From contig CAVXXI010000001.1 of assembly GCA_963765725.1 (NCBI GenBank), forward strand, positions 868,001 through 932,000: a stretch of 64,000 nt of DNA, written 5' to 3'. A program made the position numbers and the translations under genes. The DNA is from DASQEH01 sp963765725 (GTDB taxonomy: Bacteria; Actinomycetota; Actinomycetes; Propionibacteriales; Nocardioidaceae). The stretch's first letter is position 1. The number at the start of each line of letters is the position of its first letter. Positions 1-9,507 of the stretch are shown here, piece by piece. A model generated the notes under the pieces. It was not told the origin of the DNA. It saw only the letters and a program-made list of their open reading frames with translations, and ran no database searches.

Positions 1-46
1 CGTCGCCGCCGACGTCGAGCGGGTCGTGTCCGAGGGACCACAGTGA
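1..46 (+). CDS. C-terminal end of a gene, probably TlyA-type rRNA methyltransferase (partial)
   Basis: Only the last 14 codons are in the window; the reading frame ends at TGA 44-46, five bases before the nadK start. The residues visible (VAADVERVVSEGPQ) are too few to identify the protein. The proposal rests on gene order: in mycobacteria and many other actinobacteria tlyA (2'-O-methyltransferase of 16S/23S rRNA) directly precedes the NAD kinase and recN, exactly as the following genes are arranged here. This is inference from context. Confidence 0.4.
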   Translation, partial: VAADVERVVSEGPQ

Positions 47-50
47 GAAG

Positions 51-998
51 GTGGTGAGCGTGACCGAGCCCACCACGTCGACGCGACGTACCGTCCTGCT
101 CATCGTCCATACCGGCCGGAAGGAGGCCGTCGAGGTCGCGTGTGCCGTCGCCAGCAGGCTGATGGCCGAGGACCTGACCGTCCGGCTGCTCGACGATGAG
201 GCCCCCGACCTCGCCATTACCGGCGCCGAGGTCGTCCCCGAGGCCGGCGGAGCCGACGGCTGCGAGCTCGCGGTCGTCATCGGAGGTGACGGGACGATCC
301 TGCGCGGCGCCGCGCTGGCGCGGATGGCGCGCACGCCGCTGCTCGGCATCAACCTCGGTCACGTCGGCTTCCTGGCCGAAGCGGAGTGGGACGACCTCGA
401 GTCGACGGTCGACTCCATCATCGCCGCCCGCTACTCGGTGGAGGAGCGGCTGACGGTCGACGTGAGCGTCACGGTCGACGGCACGACGACAGCCCAGGGG
501 TGGGCGCTCAACGAGGCCAGTATCGAGAAGGCCGCCCGTCAGCGGATGATCGAGGTCGTCGTCGAGGTCAACGACCGGCCACTGTCGCGCTGGGGGTGCG
601 ACGGCGTCGTGTTCGCCACGCCTACGGGCTCGACCGCCTACGCGTTCAGCGCCGGCGGCCCGGTCGTGTGGCCCGAGGTCGAGGCGCTGCTGCTCGTGCC
701 GATCAGCGCCCACGCCCTCTTCGCCCGGCCCATGGTCGCCTCACCCGGCTCCGTGCTCGCCGTCGAGCTCCTCCCGAACAGCGAGGCGGTGCTCTGGTGC
801 GACGGTCGCCGCATGGTCGAGCTGCCGCCCGGCGCCCGGGTCGAGGTCTGCCGGGGCAAGCACCCGATCCTGCTGGCCCGCCTGCACCACGCGGAGTTCA
901 CCGATCGCCTGGTGGCGAAGTTCGGTCTGCCCGTTGCGGGCTGGCGCGGCGCGGGCGAGCGGAGACTGTTTGCCGAGGAGGCCGCCCGCGATGCTTGA
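51..998 (+). CDS. nadK: NAD kinase
   Basis: Phosphorylates NAD to NADP in the cytoplasm, the only source of NADP(H). The 315-residue protein has the family's glycine-rich GGDGT motif near residues 78-82, followed by the NE motif (LNEASIEK) near residue 155 and the conserved C-terminal segment with ATPTGSTAY and GGP. Length fits actinobacterial NAD kinases. The GTG at 51 is taken as start because it lies just after the upstream stop; a second GTG three codons later is possible. It overlaps recN by 8 nt, so the two are translationally linked in the conserved tlyA-nadK-recN order. Confidence 0.95.
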   Translation: MVSVTEPTTSTRRTVLLIVHTGRKEAVEVACAVASRLMAEDLTVRLLDDEAPDLAITGAEVVPEAGGADGCELAVVIGGDGTILRGAALARMARTPLLGINLGHVGFLAEAEWDDLESTVDSIIAARYSVEERLTVDVSVTVDGTTTAQGWALNEASIEKAARQRMIEVVVEVNDRPLSRWGCDGVVFATPTGSTAYAFSAGGPVVWPEVEALLLVPISAHALFARPMVASPGSVLAVELLPNSEAVLWCDGRRMVELPPGARVEVCRGKHPILLARLHHAEFTDRLVAKFGLPVAGWRGAGERRLFAEEAARDA

Positions 999-2688
999 GG
1001 AGCTCTCGATCTCGGGCCTCGGGGTCATCGACTCCGCCGGTCTCGAGTTCGGGCCCGGTCTCAACGTCCTGACCGGGGAGACGGGCGCCGGCAAGACCAT
1101 GGTCGTGACCGCGCTCGGGCTGCTGCTCGGCGCCCGCGCCGACTCCGGCGCCGTGCGGCAGGGGTCCCCGCGAGCCCGCGTACAGGGCCGGATACGGGTG
1201 GATCCAGTGTCACCGGTGGCGATGCGGGCGGTGGGAGCCGGCTCCGATCTGGACGACGACGCCCTGATCCTCGCGCGGACGGTGACGCCGGAGGGTCGTT
1301 CGCGGGCGAGTGCGGGAGGAGCGGCTGTACCGGCGACCGTGCTCTCGGAGCTGGCCGCCGACCTCGTCGTCGTCCACGGGCAGTCCGACCAGCAGGTGCT
1401 GCTGTCCCCGGCCAGGCAGCGCGACTACCTCGACGCGTTCGGCGGCCCGGACGTGCTCAGGGCGCGAGACCCTTACCGCGAGACCTTCGACCGGCTCACC
1501 GCCGTGACCTCGGAGCTCGACGCGATCGTCGGGAGGGCCCGCGAACGCGCGCAGGAGGCCGACCTGCTGCGCTTCGGCATCGGCGAGATCACGGCGCTCG
1601 AGCCCCGGGCCGGAGAGGACGTCGAGCTCGTCGCCGAGGAGTCCCGGCTGGCGCACGTCGACGGTCTGCGCCGCGCCGCGGACGACGCCCGGTACGCCCT
1701 CAGCGGCGACGAGGCGCTCGAGACGGCCAACGCGCTGGGCCTGGTCGCGGGCGCCCGCAAGAGCCTGGATGCCGAGCGTGACCACGACCCCGCGCTGGCC
1801 GCGATCGCCGAGTCGCTGGCCGCTGCCTCCTACGCGCTCGCCGACGCCGCTGCCGATCTCAGCTCGTACGCCGAGTCGCTCGAGACCGACCCGATCCGGT
1901 TGGGCATCGTGCAGGACAGGCGAGCCCGGCTGGGCGCGCTCAGCGCGAAGTACGGCGACACCATCGACGACGTCCTGCAGTGGCTCGAGCGGGCGCAACG
2001 CCGCGTGACCGAGCTCGACGAGAGCACCGGGCGCGCCGAGGAGCTCAGGGCCGAGCAGGCCTCGCTCCGGTCGTCCCTCAGCGAGCTCGGCGCCGCCCTG
2101 AGCGCCGCTCGCCGAGAGGCCGCCGACCGTCTGGAGGGCCAGGTCACGGCCGAGCTGTCCGCGCTGGCGATGCCTCATGCCACCTTTCGGGTGGTGTCGG
2201 CGCCGCTCGCAGCCGCGGGCCGAGACGGTCTCGACGACGTGACGTTCTCGCTCAGCAGCTCTCCCGGTGCCGAGCCGAGGCCGTTGCAACGCGGTGCCTC
2301 GGGTGGCGAGCTGTCCCGGGTGATGCTGGCGATCGAGGTCTGCCTCGCAGGAACCCAGCCGGTGCCGACCATGGTGTTCGACGAGGTCGACGCCGGAGTC
2401 GGTGGCAAGGCCGCCGTCGAGGTCGGTCGGCGGCTGGCCCGGCTCGCCCGCGACGTCCAGGTGATCGTCGTCACCCATCTGCCCCAGGTGGCCGCCTTCG
2501 CCGACCGGCACTACGTCGTCGTCAAGAGCAGCGACGGACAGGTGACCACGAGCGGCGTCACCGTCCTCGACGAGGCGGGCCGCCGCACCGAGCTGTCGCG
2601 CATGCTCGCCGGCCTGGAGAACTCGCAGACCGCCCTGGCCCACGCCGACGAGCTGGTCGAGCTGGCGAAGGCCGAACGCAGCGCTTGA
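991..2688 (+). CDS. recN: DNA repair protein RecN
   Basis: SMC-like ATPase that acts early in double-strand break repair. The ATG at 991 is chosen over upstream in-frame starts because the protein then begins MLEELSISGLG, the typical RecN start, and overlaps nadK by only 8 nt. The 565-residue protein shows the Walker A motif GETGAGKT near residues 29-36, a central coiled-coil-rich region, the ABC signature ASGGELSRVM, and the Walker B block VFDEVDAGVGG about 30 residues later, ending with the VTHLPQVAA switch segment. Part of the conserved nadK-recN-steA block. Confidence 0.96.
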   Translation: MLEELSISGLGVIDSAGLEFGPGLNVLTGETGAGKTMVVTALGLLLGARADSGAVRQGSPRARVQGRIRVDPVSPVAMRAVGAGSDLDDDALILARTVTPEGRSRASAGGAAVPATVLSELAADLVVVHGQSDQQVLLSPARQRDYLDAFGGPDVLRARDPYRETFDRLTAVTSELDAIVGRARERAQEADLLRFGIGEITALEPRAGEDVELVAEESRLAHVDGLRRAADDARYALSGDEALETANALGLVAGARKSLDAERDHDPALAAIAESLAAASYALADAAADLSSYAESLETDPIRLGIVQDRRARLGALSAKYGDTIDDVLQWLERAQRRVTELDESTGRAEELRAEQASLRSSLSELGAALSAARREAADRLEGQVTAELSALAMPHATFRVVSAPLAAAGRDGLDDVTFSLSSSPGAEPRPLQRGASGGELSRVMLAIEVCLAGTQPVPTMVFDEVDAGVGGKAAVEVGRRLARLARDVQVIVVTHLPQVAAFADRHYVVVKSSDGQVTTSGVTVLDEAGRRTELSRMLAGLENSQTALAHADELVELAKAERSA

Positions 2689-2816
2689 GTGGACACCGGC
2701 CGCCCGTAACTGCGGCGCGGCGGCGCGACGACGGCTCGCTGCAGTGACGAAACCGCCACGCGGGGCGACGGCACATCCGCCGCACAGCTCGTACAGTTTG
2801 GGAGAATCGAGCCACG

Positions 2817-3999
2817 ATGAAGTTGTCCTTACTGCGCCGCGGGCGCCCTCCGGCCCTCTCGGGCACCGTCGGCACGGCGCGCCTCGACCGCCGAACCCGG
2901 TCGGTAGTGAAGCGGGTGCGGCCCGGCGATATCGCCGTCATCGACCACGTCGACCTCGACCGTACGTCGGCCGTCGCGCTCGTGGAGGCCCGCGTCGGTG
3001 CCGTCGTCAACGTCGCTCCGTACGTGTCGGGGCGCTACCCCAACCTCGGCCCGGAGGTCCTGCTCGAGGCCGGTGTGCCGATCGTCGACAACGTCGACCC
3101 GGAGATCTTCACAGCCGTCGACGACGGTGACGTGATCCGTGTCGATGGGGGCCGGATCTACCGTGACGACCGGGTCGTCGCATCCGGCGTCCCGCACGAC
3201 GCCGAGTCCATCTCGACGGCGCTCGTCGCTGCGAAGACCGGCATCCCCGAGCAGCTCGGCGCGTTCAGCGTCAATGCGATCGAGCACCTGCGCCAGGAGC
3301 GGGCGCTGCTCCTCGACGGCGAGGGCGTCCCCGACACCGTGACCGTCTTCCACGACCGCCCCGTACTCGTGGTCTCCCGCGCGTTCGACTACCGGACCGA
3401 CCTGGCGTCACTCAAGACATTCATCCGGGAGAACAACCCCGTCCTCGTCGGCGTCGACGCCGGCGCAGACGCGCTCATGGAGGCGGGGCATCGCCCGACT
3501 GTGATCGTCACAGACCTGGACGACGTCTCCGACGGGGCGCTGCGCTGTGGCGCCGAGGTGGTGGTCCACACCGCCTCCGGCGACAGGGCCAACGACGCCG
3601 ACCGGCTGGACCGGCTCAACGTCAGGTCGACGCACCTTCGTCACCGGCGGCACCACCGAGGACGCCGCCATCCTGCTCGCGTCGACGCGCGGCGCCCGGC
3701 TGATCGTGCTCGCGGGCTCCCACGCCACCCTTCCGGAGTTCCTCGATCTCGGCCGTTCCGGCATGGCGAGCTCCTTCCTCACCCGGGCCGCCGTCGGCTC
3801 CCGCCTGGTCGACGCCCGTGCCGTCGCTCAGCTCTACCGCCACCGCGTGAACGGCTGGCTCGTGCTCCTGCTCGTCTTGCTCGGAGTCGGCCTGGTGGCG
3901 GCCGCCGTGGCGACGACACCGGTAGGGCAGGACTGGTTCACCTCTGTCGGTGATCAGCTACAGAACGCCCGCTCCTGGATCCGAGCGCAGATCGGATGA
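2817..3999 (+). pseudogene. steA: Cytokinetic ring protein SteA, frameshifted
   Basis: SteA (Rv1697 type; the fold resembles thiamin pyrophosphokinase) works in septum formation and daughter-cell separation in actinobacteria. The first frame from ATG 2817 encodes the SteA N-terminal and central regions (NVAPYVSGRYPN, GVDAGADALMEAGHRP). Homology then jumps to the next frame, which reads TFVTGGTTEDAAILLAS, GRSGMASSFLTR and a C-terminal membrane segment (WLVLLLVLLGVG), ending at TGA 3997-3999. The shift lies at about 3621-3633 and equals one extra base. Corrected, the protein would have about 393 residues. The stop overlaps the next ATG. Because the gene is important for division, a sequencing error is as likely as true inactivation. 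Confidence 0.85.
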
Positions 4000-4931
4000 G
4001 CATCGTGAGGCGTCACCTGTTCGGCCTCTTCACCGCCTGCGTGGCCCTCGCCGTGGGGGTGGCCCTCGGTGCGGGACCGCTGCAGGGCGATGCCACCGCC
4101 GGCGACACCGGCCGGCACGACACCGCCGCGCTGCACGACGACATCTCGGCGCTCAAGGCGGAGCAGACGTTCGCCACGTCGGTCTTGGATGCCTCCAGCG
4201 CCACGTTGCTGCACTCTGCCCTCACCGGCGCGTCGGTCACGCTCGTCGTCCTGCCGGGAGTCCCCTCCGCGGCCGTCAAGGGACTCCGCGACGCCGTCGG
4301 CGCCGCGGGTGGCCAGGTCAACGTCACGGCGCTCGTCTCCCCGACCCTTGTCGACCCGGCCCAGAAGACGTACACGGCCAGCGTGGCGAGCACCTCCGTC
4401 CAGGGGCTGCGCGACCTCCGAGGCGTACCCGCGGACCAGCCCTATGCCCAGATCGCCGCCCTGGTCACCCGCGCCTACGTCGGCCGCGGGACCGACCTCG
4501 TCCTCGACGACGAGGCGGTGAAGATCGACAGTGAGCTGCGCGGAGCGAAGCTCGTGACCCTCGAGGGCGCGTTCCACCGACGCTCGTCGCTCGTGGTCGT
4601 GCTCGCGTCGGGCAGTCACGGGGCCGACCCGCTGACGTCGGCGTCGCACGTGATCGAGGCCCAGCTCGTCTCCTCGCTCGCGGCCGGCTCCGACGCGGTT
4701 CTGGTGGCCACACCGTCCACCGGCAGCGACCCCGGCGGTCTGCTCGCCCACCTCGCCGGTCAGAAGCCGCTGCGACACGCCCGGCTGTCCACACTCGACG
4801 AGCTCGGGACACCGGCGGCACAGATCGGTGCCGTGTACGCCCTGGCTGCCGCCGCACGCGGGACGACGGGGGCCTTCGGCGTCGAGGGTACGAGCGTGAG
4901 GCTGCCGCCGGGATTGACCGCAGGCGACTGA
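3996..4931 (+). CDS. MctB/SteB-family membrane-anchored protein
   Basis: A 311-residue protein of the family that includes M. tuberculosis Rv1698 (MctB, first linked to copper efflux and outer-membrane channels) and the SteB partner of SteA. It begins with one hydrophobic membrane segment (LFGLFTACVALAVGVALGAG, residues about 9-28), then a short helical segment likely to form a coiled coil, then an extracytoplasmic domain. The start ATG overlaps the steA stop (ATGA), so the pair is co-translated, supporting a shared role at the septum. It is followed by pyrG, as in mycobacteria. Whether it transports copper cannot be read from the sequence. Confidence 0.85.
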   Translation: MSIVRRHLFGLFTACVALAVGVALGAGPLQGDATAGDTGRHDTAALHDDISALKAEQTFATSVLDASSATLLHSALTGASVTLVVLPGVPSAAVKGLRDAVGAAGGQVNVTALVSPTLVDPAQKTYTASVASTSVQGLRDLRGVPADQPYAQIAALVTRAYVGRGTDLVLDDEAVKIDSELRGAKLVTLEGAFHRRSSLVVVLASGSHGADPLTSASHVIEAQLVSSLAAGSDAVLVATPSTGSDPGGLLAHLAGQKPLRHARLSTLDELGTPAAQIGAVYALAAAARGTTGAFGVEGTSVRLPPGLTAGD

Positions 4932-5032
4932 ACCGTCTCGTCGCCGCACGTCGGGGCGCAAAGTGTTGATAGATTGGAACCCCGTGGACGGGGAGGTCCC
5001 GCCGCAGAGATCGAGCCACGGGAGGAAGTCTG

Positions 5033-6742
5033 TTGGCAGCGTCCTCGCCGACCAAGCATCTGTTCGTCACCGGCGGCGTCGCGTCGTCTCTCGGGAAGGG
5101 CCTGACGGCCTCGTCGCTGGGTCGGCTGCTGAAGTCGCGTGGCCTGCGAGTGACGATGCAGAAGCTGGACCCCTACCTCAACGTCGACCCCGGGACGATG
5201 AACCCTTTCCAGCACGGAGAGGTGTTCGTGACCGACGACGGCGCCGAGACCGACCTGGACATCGGTCACTACGAGCGGTTCCTCGACGTCAACCTGGCCC
5301 AGAAGGCCAACGTGACGACCGGTCAGGTGTACTCAACGGTGATCGCCAAGGAGCGGCGCGGCGACTACCTGGGTGACACCGTCCAGGTGATCCCGCACAT
5401 CACCAACGAGATCAAGGAACGCGTCCGGGCCATGGCCGGCCCCGACGTGGACGTGGTGATCACGGAGATCGGCGGCACCGTGGGCGACATCGAGTCGCTG
5501 CCGTTCCTGGAAGCCGCCCGCCAGGTGCGCCACGACGTCGGGCGCGACAACTGCTTCTTCCTGCACGTCTCGCTCGTCCCGTACATCGGTCCGTCCGGTG
5601 AGTTGAAGACCAAGCCGACGCAGCACTCCGTCGCGGCCCTACGGTCCATCGGCATCGCCCCGGACGCGATCGTGTGCCGCGCGGACCGTGAGATACCCGC
5701 CAACGTCAAGCGCAAGATCTCGCTCATGTGCGACGTCGACGACGAGGCCGTGGTCGCCGCCGTCGACGCGCCCTCGATCTACGACATCCCGAAGGTGCTC
5801 CACTCCGAAGGGCTCGACGCCTACGTCGTCCGGCGGCTCAGCCTGCCGTTCCGCGACGTCGACTGGACCCGGTGGGACCAGCTGCTGCAGCGGGTGCACC
5901 AGCCCGACGAGGAGGTCGTCGTCGCCCTCGTCGGCAAGTACGTCGGCCTGCCCGACGCCTACCTGTCGGTCGTCGAGGCGCTGCGGGCGGGCGGTTTCGA
6001 CAACGCCGCCCGGGTCCAGCTGCGCTGGGTCGCCTCCGACGAGTGCCTGACCCCGGAGGGCGCGGCGGCCAATCTCGGCGACGTCGACGCCGTGTGCATC
6101 CCCGGCGGGTTCGGTGTACGCGGCATCGAGGGCAAGGTGGAGGCGCTGCGCTACGCCCGCGAGCACAAGATCCCGACCCTCGGTCTGTGCCTCGGCCTGC
6201 AGTGCATGGTGATCGAGTTCGCCCGCAACGTGGCCGGGCTGACCGAGGCCGGCTCCACCGAGTTCGACCTCGGCGCGAGCCAACCGGTGATCGCGACGCT
6301 GGAGGAGCAGCTCGACATCGTCGGGGGCGAGGGGGACCTCGGCGGGACCATGCGGCTCGGGCTCTACCCGGCGGACCTGCAGGCGGGCTCGATCGTCGCC
6401 GGTGTCTACCAGGCCACCCGGGTCGAGGAGCGGCACCGGCACCGCTACGAGGTCAACAACAAGTACCGCGGAGACCTCGAGGATGCCGGCCTGGTGTTCT
6501 CCGGGATGTCGCCCGACCGTGAGCTGATCGAGTTCGTGGAGCTGCCCCGGGAGACCCATCCGTACTTCGTCTCGACGCAGGCGCACCCCGAGCTGCGGTC
6601 GCGGCCGACGCGGCCGCACCCGCTCTTCAGCGGCCTGGTCGCGGCCGCGATCGAGCGGCAGCGCGAGCTGCGGCTCCCCGTCGACGAGAGCGGCCTGCGC
6701 CGCCTCGCCGCCGCCGCCGAGCCGCTGAGCGCCGACCGGTGA
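5033..6742 (+). CDS. pyrG: CTP synthase
   Basis: Makes CTP from UTP, ATP and glutamine; last step of pyrimidine ribonucleotide synthesis. The 569-residue protein has the N-terminal amidoligase domain (KHLFVTGGVASSLGKG near residue 8, DPYLNVDPGTM) and a C-terminal class I glutamine amidotransferase domain with the oxyanion motif PGGFGVRG, the nucleophile in LCLGLQCM near residue 386, and the catalytic HPE near the C-terminus. The start is a TTG at 5033 with a GGGAGGAAG ribosome site about 7 nt upstream. It overlaps the next gene by GTGA. Confidence 0.97.
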   Translation: MAASSPTKHLFVTGGVASSLGKGLTASSLGRLLKSRGLRVTMQKLDPYLNVDPGTMNPFQHGEVFVTDDGAETDLDIGHYERFLDVNLAQKANVTTGQVYSTVIAKERRGDYLGDTVQVIPHITNEIKERVRAMAGPDVDVVITEIGGTVGDIESLPFLEAARQVRHDVGRDNCFFLHVSLVPYIGPSGELKTKPTQHSVAALRSIGIAPDAIVCRADREIPANVKRKISLMCDVDDEAVVAAVDAPSIYDIPKVLHSEGLDAYVVRRLSLPFRDVDWTRWDQLLQRVHQPDEEVVVALVGKYVGLPDAYLSVVEALRAGGFDNAARVQLRWVASDECLTPEGAAANLGDVDAVCIPGGFGVRGIEGKVEALRYAREHKIPTLGLCLGLQCMVIEFARNVAGLTEAGSTEFDLGASQPVIATLEEQLDIVGGEGDLGGTMRLGLYPADLQAGSIVAGVYQATRVEERHRHRYEVNNKYRGDLEDAGLVFSGMSPDRELIEFVELPRETHPYFVSTQAHPELRSRPTRPHPLFSGLVAAAIERQRELRLPVDESGLRRLAAAAEPLSADR

Positions 6743-7371
6743 CGGTCGCCGACGAGCCGGAGTCCTGGCCCGTCCGGTCGACGCGCACCGAGTTCGAGGG
6801 CGCGGTGATCAGCGTACGCGTCGACACCCTCGACTACGGCGGCCAGACCTTTGACCGGGAGGTGGTGGCGCACCCGGGTGCGGTGGCGATCGCGGCGGTC
6901 GACGAGCGGGACCGGGTACTGGTGCTGTCGCAGTACCGGCACGCGGCGCAGCGCCGGATGATCGAGCTCCCGGCGGGGCTGCTCGACGTCGAAGGCGAGC
7001 AGCCTCTGCTCGCGGCCCAGCGCGAGCTCCGCGAAGAAGGAGGGCTCAGCGCGGAACGCTGGCAGGAGCTGCTGGAGTACGTCCCGAACCCAGGGATGAG
7101 CACCGAGCGGGTCACGATCTTCGTGGCCGAGGGCCTCGCGCCGGCGGCGCAGCAGGACGGCTTCGAGGCCGAGCACGAGGAGGCCGCGATGTCGCGGGAC
7201 TGGGTCGCGCTCGACGAGCTCGTCGCCGCGGTCATGGCCGGGTCGGTGCAGAACGGGCCCACCGTCGTGGGGGTGCTCGCGCTGAGCCGCTCGCGTGACG
7301 CAGACACCACGCTCGCGCGCGATGGAGTAGGTTGCGAGTGCACAACGAGGTGCACCCGTTCAGTGAGGTGA
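6739..7371 (+). CDS. Nudix hydrolase, ADP-ribose pyrophosphatase type
   Basis: A 210-residue Nudix protein in the position of Rv1700, which hydrolyses ADP-ribose and related nucleotides. The Nudix box is visible as ELPAGLLDVEGE...RELREEGG at about residues 74-97, with the REXXEE metal-binding glutamates and one extra residue in the first loop, as in actinobacterial ADP-ribose pyrophosphatases. The GTG start overlaps the pyrG stop. The last 20 or so residues (rich in Arg, Cys and Thr) do not look like the family and may be a run-on tail before the TGA just upstream of ald. Confidence 0.9.
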   Translation: MTVADEPESWPVRSTRTEFEGAVISVRVDTLDYGGQTFDREVVAHPGAVAIAAVDERDRVLVLSQYRHAAQRRMIELPAGLLDVEGEQPLLAAQRELREEGGLSAERWQELLEYVPNPGMSTERVTIFVAEGLAPAAQQDGFEAEHEEAAMSRDWVALDELVAAVMAGSVQNGPTVVGVLALSRSRDADTTLARDGVGCECTTRCTRSVR

Positions 7372-7375
7372 AGTC

Positions 7376-8491
7376 ATGTTGGTCGGCGTTCCCAAGGAAG
7401 TGAAGAACCGCGAGTACCGCGTGGCGATCACACCGTCCGGCGTGCACGAGCTGACGTCTCACGGCCACGAGGTGTACGTAGAGGCCGACGCGGGCGTCGG
7501 CTCGTCGATCACCGACGAAGAGTACGTCTCGGCCGGGGCGAAGATCCTGCCGACCGCCGACGACGTCTGGGAGACCGGCGACCTGATCCTGAAGGTCAAG
7601 GAGCCGATCTCCGAGGAGTACCACCGCATGCGCGACGGGCAGACGCTCTTCACCTACCTGCACCTGGCGGCCTCCCGGGACTGCACCGACGCGCTGATCA
7701 AGCAGGGCGTCACGTCGATCGCCTACGAGACCGTGCAGACCCCTGACGGTGCGCTGCCCCTGCTCGCACCGATGAGCGAGGTGGCAGGCCGGCTCGCCCC
7801 TCAGTGCGGTGCCTACCACCTGATGCGCCAGGGCAACGGCCGCGGCGTGCTCATGGGCGGCGTGTCCGGGGTGTACGCCGCGAAGGTCGTCGTCATCGGG
7901 GCCGGCGTCTCCGGTATGAACGCCGCCGCCATCGCTCTCGGCATGCAGGCCGAGGTGCTGCTGCTCGACCGCAACATCGACAAGCTCCGGCAGGCCGACC
8001 GGATCTACCAGGGCCATCTGCAGACCATCGCGTCGAACCGGTTCGAGGTCGAGAGCGCGGTCATCGACGCCGATCTCGTGATCGGTGCCGTGCTCGTACC
8101 CGGGGCCAAGGCCCCGATGCTGATCTCCAACGAGCTCGTGTCGCGGATGAAGAAGGGCTCTGTCCTGGTCGACATCTCCATCGACCAGGGCGGCTGCTTC
8201 GAGGACTCCCGCCCGACCACGCACGACGAGCCGACGTACATGGTGCACGACTCGGTGTTCTACTGCGTGGCGAACATGCCAGGCGCCGTTCCGCACACGT
8301 CGACGTACGCGCTCACCAACGTGACCCTCCCGTACGCCATGGCGCTCGCCGACAAGGGCTGGAAGCAGGCGCTCAAGGACGATCACTCCCTCGCGCTGGG
8401 GCTGAACACGCACGCGGGGGAGGTCACCTACGAGCCGGTCGCGAGCGCGCACGAGCTGCCGTACACGAGCCTCGACGAGGTCCTGGGCTGA
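7376..8491 (+). CDS. ald: Alanine dehydrogenase
   Basis: Reversibly oxidises L-alanine to pyruvate and ammonia with NAD. The 371-residue protein is full length. It begins MLVGVPKEVKNREYRV, has the substrate-binding HLAA segment near residue 96, the Rossmann motif VIGAGVSGMNAA near residues 173-184, and the conserved DISIDQGG and MPGAVPHTSTYAL blocks. A GTGAGGTGAAG ribosome site precedes the ATG. It lies between the nudix gene and xerD, where mycobacteria have no ald, so it is an insertion into an otherwise conserved block; in the relatives of this organism that arrangement may be normal. Confidence 0.97.
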   Translation: MLVGVPKEVKNREYRVAITPSGVHELTSHGHEVYVEADAGVGSSITDEEYVSAGAKILPTADDVWETGDLILKVKEPISEEYHRMRDGQTLFTYLHLAASRDCTDALIKQGVTSIAYETVQTPDGALPLLAPMSEVAGRLAPQCGAYHLMRQGNGRGVLMGGVSGVYAAKVVVIGAGVSGMNAAAIALGMQAEVLLLDRNIDKLRQADRIYQGHLQTIASNRFEVESAVIDADLVIGAVLVPGAKAPMLISNELVSRMKKGSVLVDISIDQGGCFEDSRPTTHDEPTYMVHDSVFYCVANMPGAVPHTSTYALTNVTLPYAMALADKGWKQALKDDHSLALGLNTHAGEVTYEPVASAHELPYTSLDEVLG

Positions 8492-9417
8492 GCGGTCGCG
8501 ACCTGGCTCAGGTCGTCAGCACCTACCTCGACCACCTGGCGATCGAGCGTGGGCTGGCGGCGAACACCTTGTCGTCGTACCGGCGTGACCTGGCGCGCTA
8601 CACCGCGTTCCTGACCGGTCGTGGCGTCGGCCTCGTTGCCGAGGTGTCGGCGTCCGACGTCAGCGAGTTCCTGATGTCGCTGCGGGAAGGCGACGCCGAC
8701 CACCCGGGGTTGAGCTCGGGAAGCGCCGCCCGGACGCTGGTGGCCGTCCGCGGGTTCCACCGGTTCGCCGTGCGAGAGGGCGTGAGCGAGTCGGACCCGG
8801 CGCGGGCCGTGCGCCCGCCGTCCCCGCCGAAGCGGCTGCCGAAGGCGCTGCCGCTGTCCGACGTCGAGGCTGTCCTCGAGGCGGCCGGCGCCGCCGGTAC
8901 GACGCTGGCCATGCGCGACCGGGCGCTCCTGGAGCTGCTGTACGGCACCGGTGCGCGGATCTCGGAGGCCGTCGGTGTCGACGTGGACGACCTCGACCTG
9001 GACGAAGGCCTCGTCCGGTTGCAGGGCAAGGGCGGGCGGCAGCGGCTGGTGCCGGTCGGTTCGTACGCCCGGGACGCCTGTCGCCGTTACCTGCAGACCG
9101 GCCGGCCCGCGCTGACCTCGGCGCGACGCACGAGCCACGCGGTCTTCCTCAACGCGCGCGGGGGCCGGCTGTCCCGCCAGTCCGCGTGGACCGTCATCGC
9201 GCGGGCGGCCCGCTCCGCCGGCATCGCCGCGGAGGTGTCGCCGCACACGTTCCGGCACTCGTTCGCGACCCACCTGCTCGACGGCGGCGCCGACGTCCGG
9301 GTGGTGCAGGAGCTACTCGGGCACGCATCGGTGACGACGACGCAGATCTATACGCTGGTCACCGTGGACAAGCTGCGCGAGGTCTACGCCACGTCCCATC
9401 CCCGGGCGCTGGGGTGA
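8488..9417 (+). CDS. xerD: Tyrosine recombinase XerD, possible CTG start
   Basis: Site-specific recombinase that resolves chromosome dimers at dif with XerC. The catalytic set is complete: Arg in GTGARISEA, Lys in GKGGRQR, HxxR in HTFRHSFATH, His in LLGHASV and the Tyr nucleophile in TTQIYT. The N-terminal core domain starts at about VVSTYLDHLAIERG. No ATG, GTG or TTG lies between the ald stop and that segment; the only candidate is CTG 8488, which overlaps the ald TGA as CTGA, has GAGG about 8 nt upstream, and gives a normal length of 309 residues. The function is certain, the start is not. Confidence 0.92.
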   Translation: MSGRDLAQVVSTYLDHLAIERGLAANTLSSYRRDLARYTAFLTGRGVGLVAEVSASDVSEFLMSLREGDADHPGLSSGSAARTLVAVRGFHRFAVREGVSESDPARAVRPPSPPKRLPKALPLSDVEAVLEAAGAAGTTLAMRDRALLELLYGTGARISEAVGVDVDDLDLDEGLVRLQGKGGRQRLVPVGSYARDACRRYLQTGRPALTSARRTSHAVFLNARGGRLSRQSAWTVIARAARSAGIAAEVSPHTFRHSFATHLLDGGADVRVVQELLGHASVTTTQIYTLVTVDKLREVYATSHPRALG

Positions 9418-9435
9418 GCGGGCGCGTCCGCGGTC

Positions 9436-9464
9436 TTGTGGGCGTTGCGGGGACGGCCTAGAGT
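9436..9464 (+). promoter_or_regulatory. Candidate sigma-A promoter for parA-scpAB
   Basis: A TTGTGG box (9436-9441) and a TAGAGT box (9459-9464) are separated by exactly 17 bp in the short gap after xerD. The predicted start of transcription is near 9471, ahead of both possible parA start codons. Judged by eye only. Confidence 0.45.
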
Positions 9465-9507
9465 CACCCGCGAGCGGATGTGGACACGAAACGACGAGGG
9501 GCGAGAC

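Noticed and set aside
1210..2643. Long minus-strand open frame (477 codons) opposite recN
   Set aside because: Antisense shadow of a high-GC coding region; its product is rich in Gly, Arg and His without any domain, and recN explains the locus.
7804..8487. Upstream extension of the XerD frame across ald
   Set aside because: The translated stretch is Arg/Gly-rich shadow sequence of ald; family similarity starts only after 8490.
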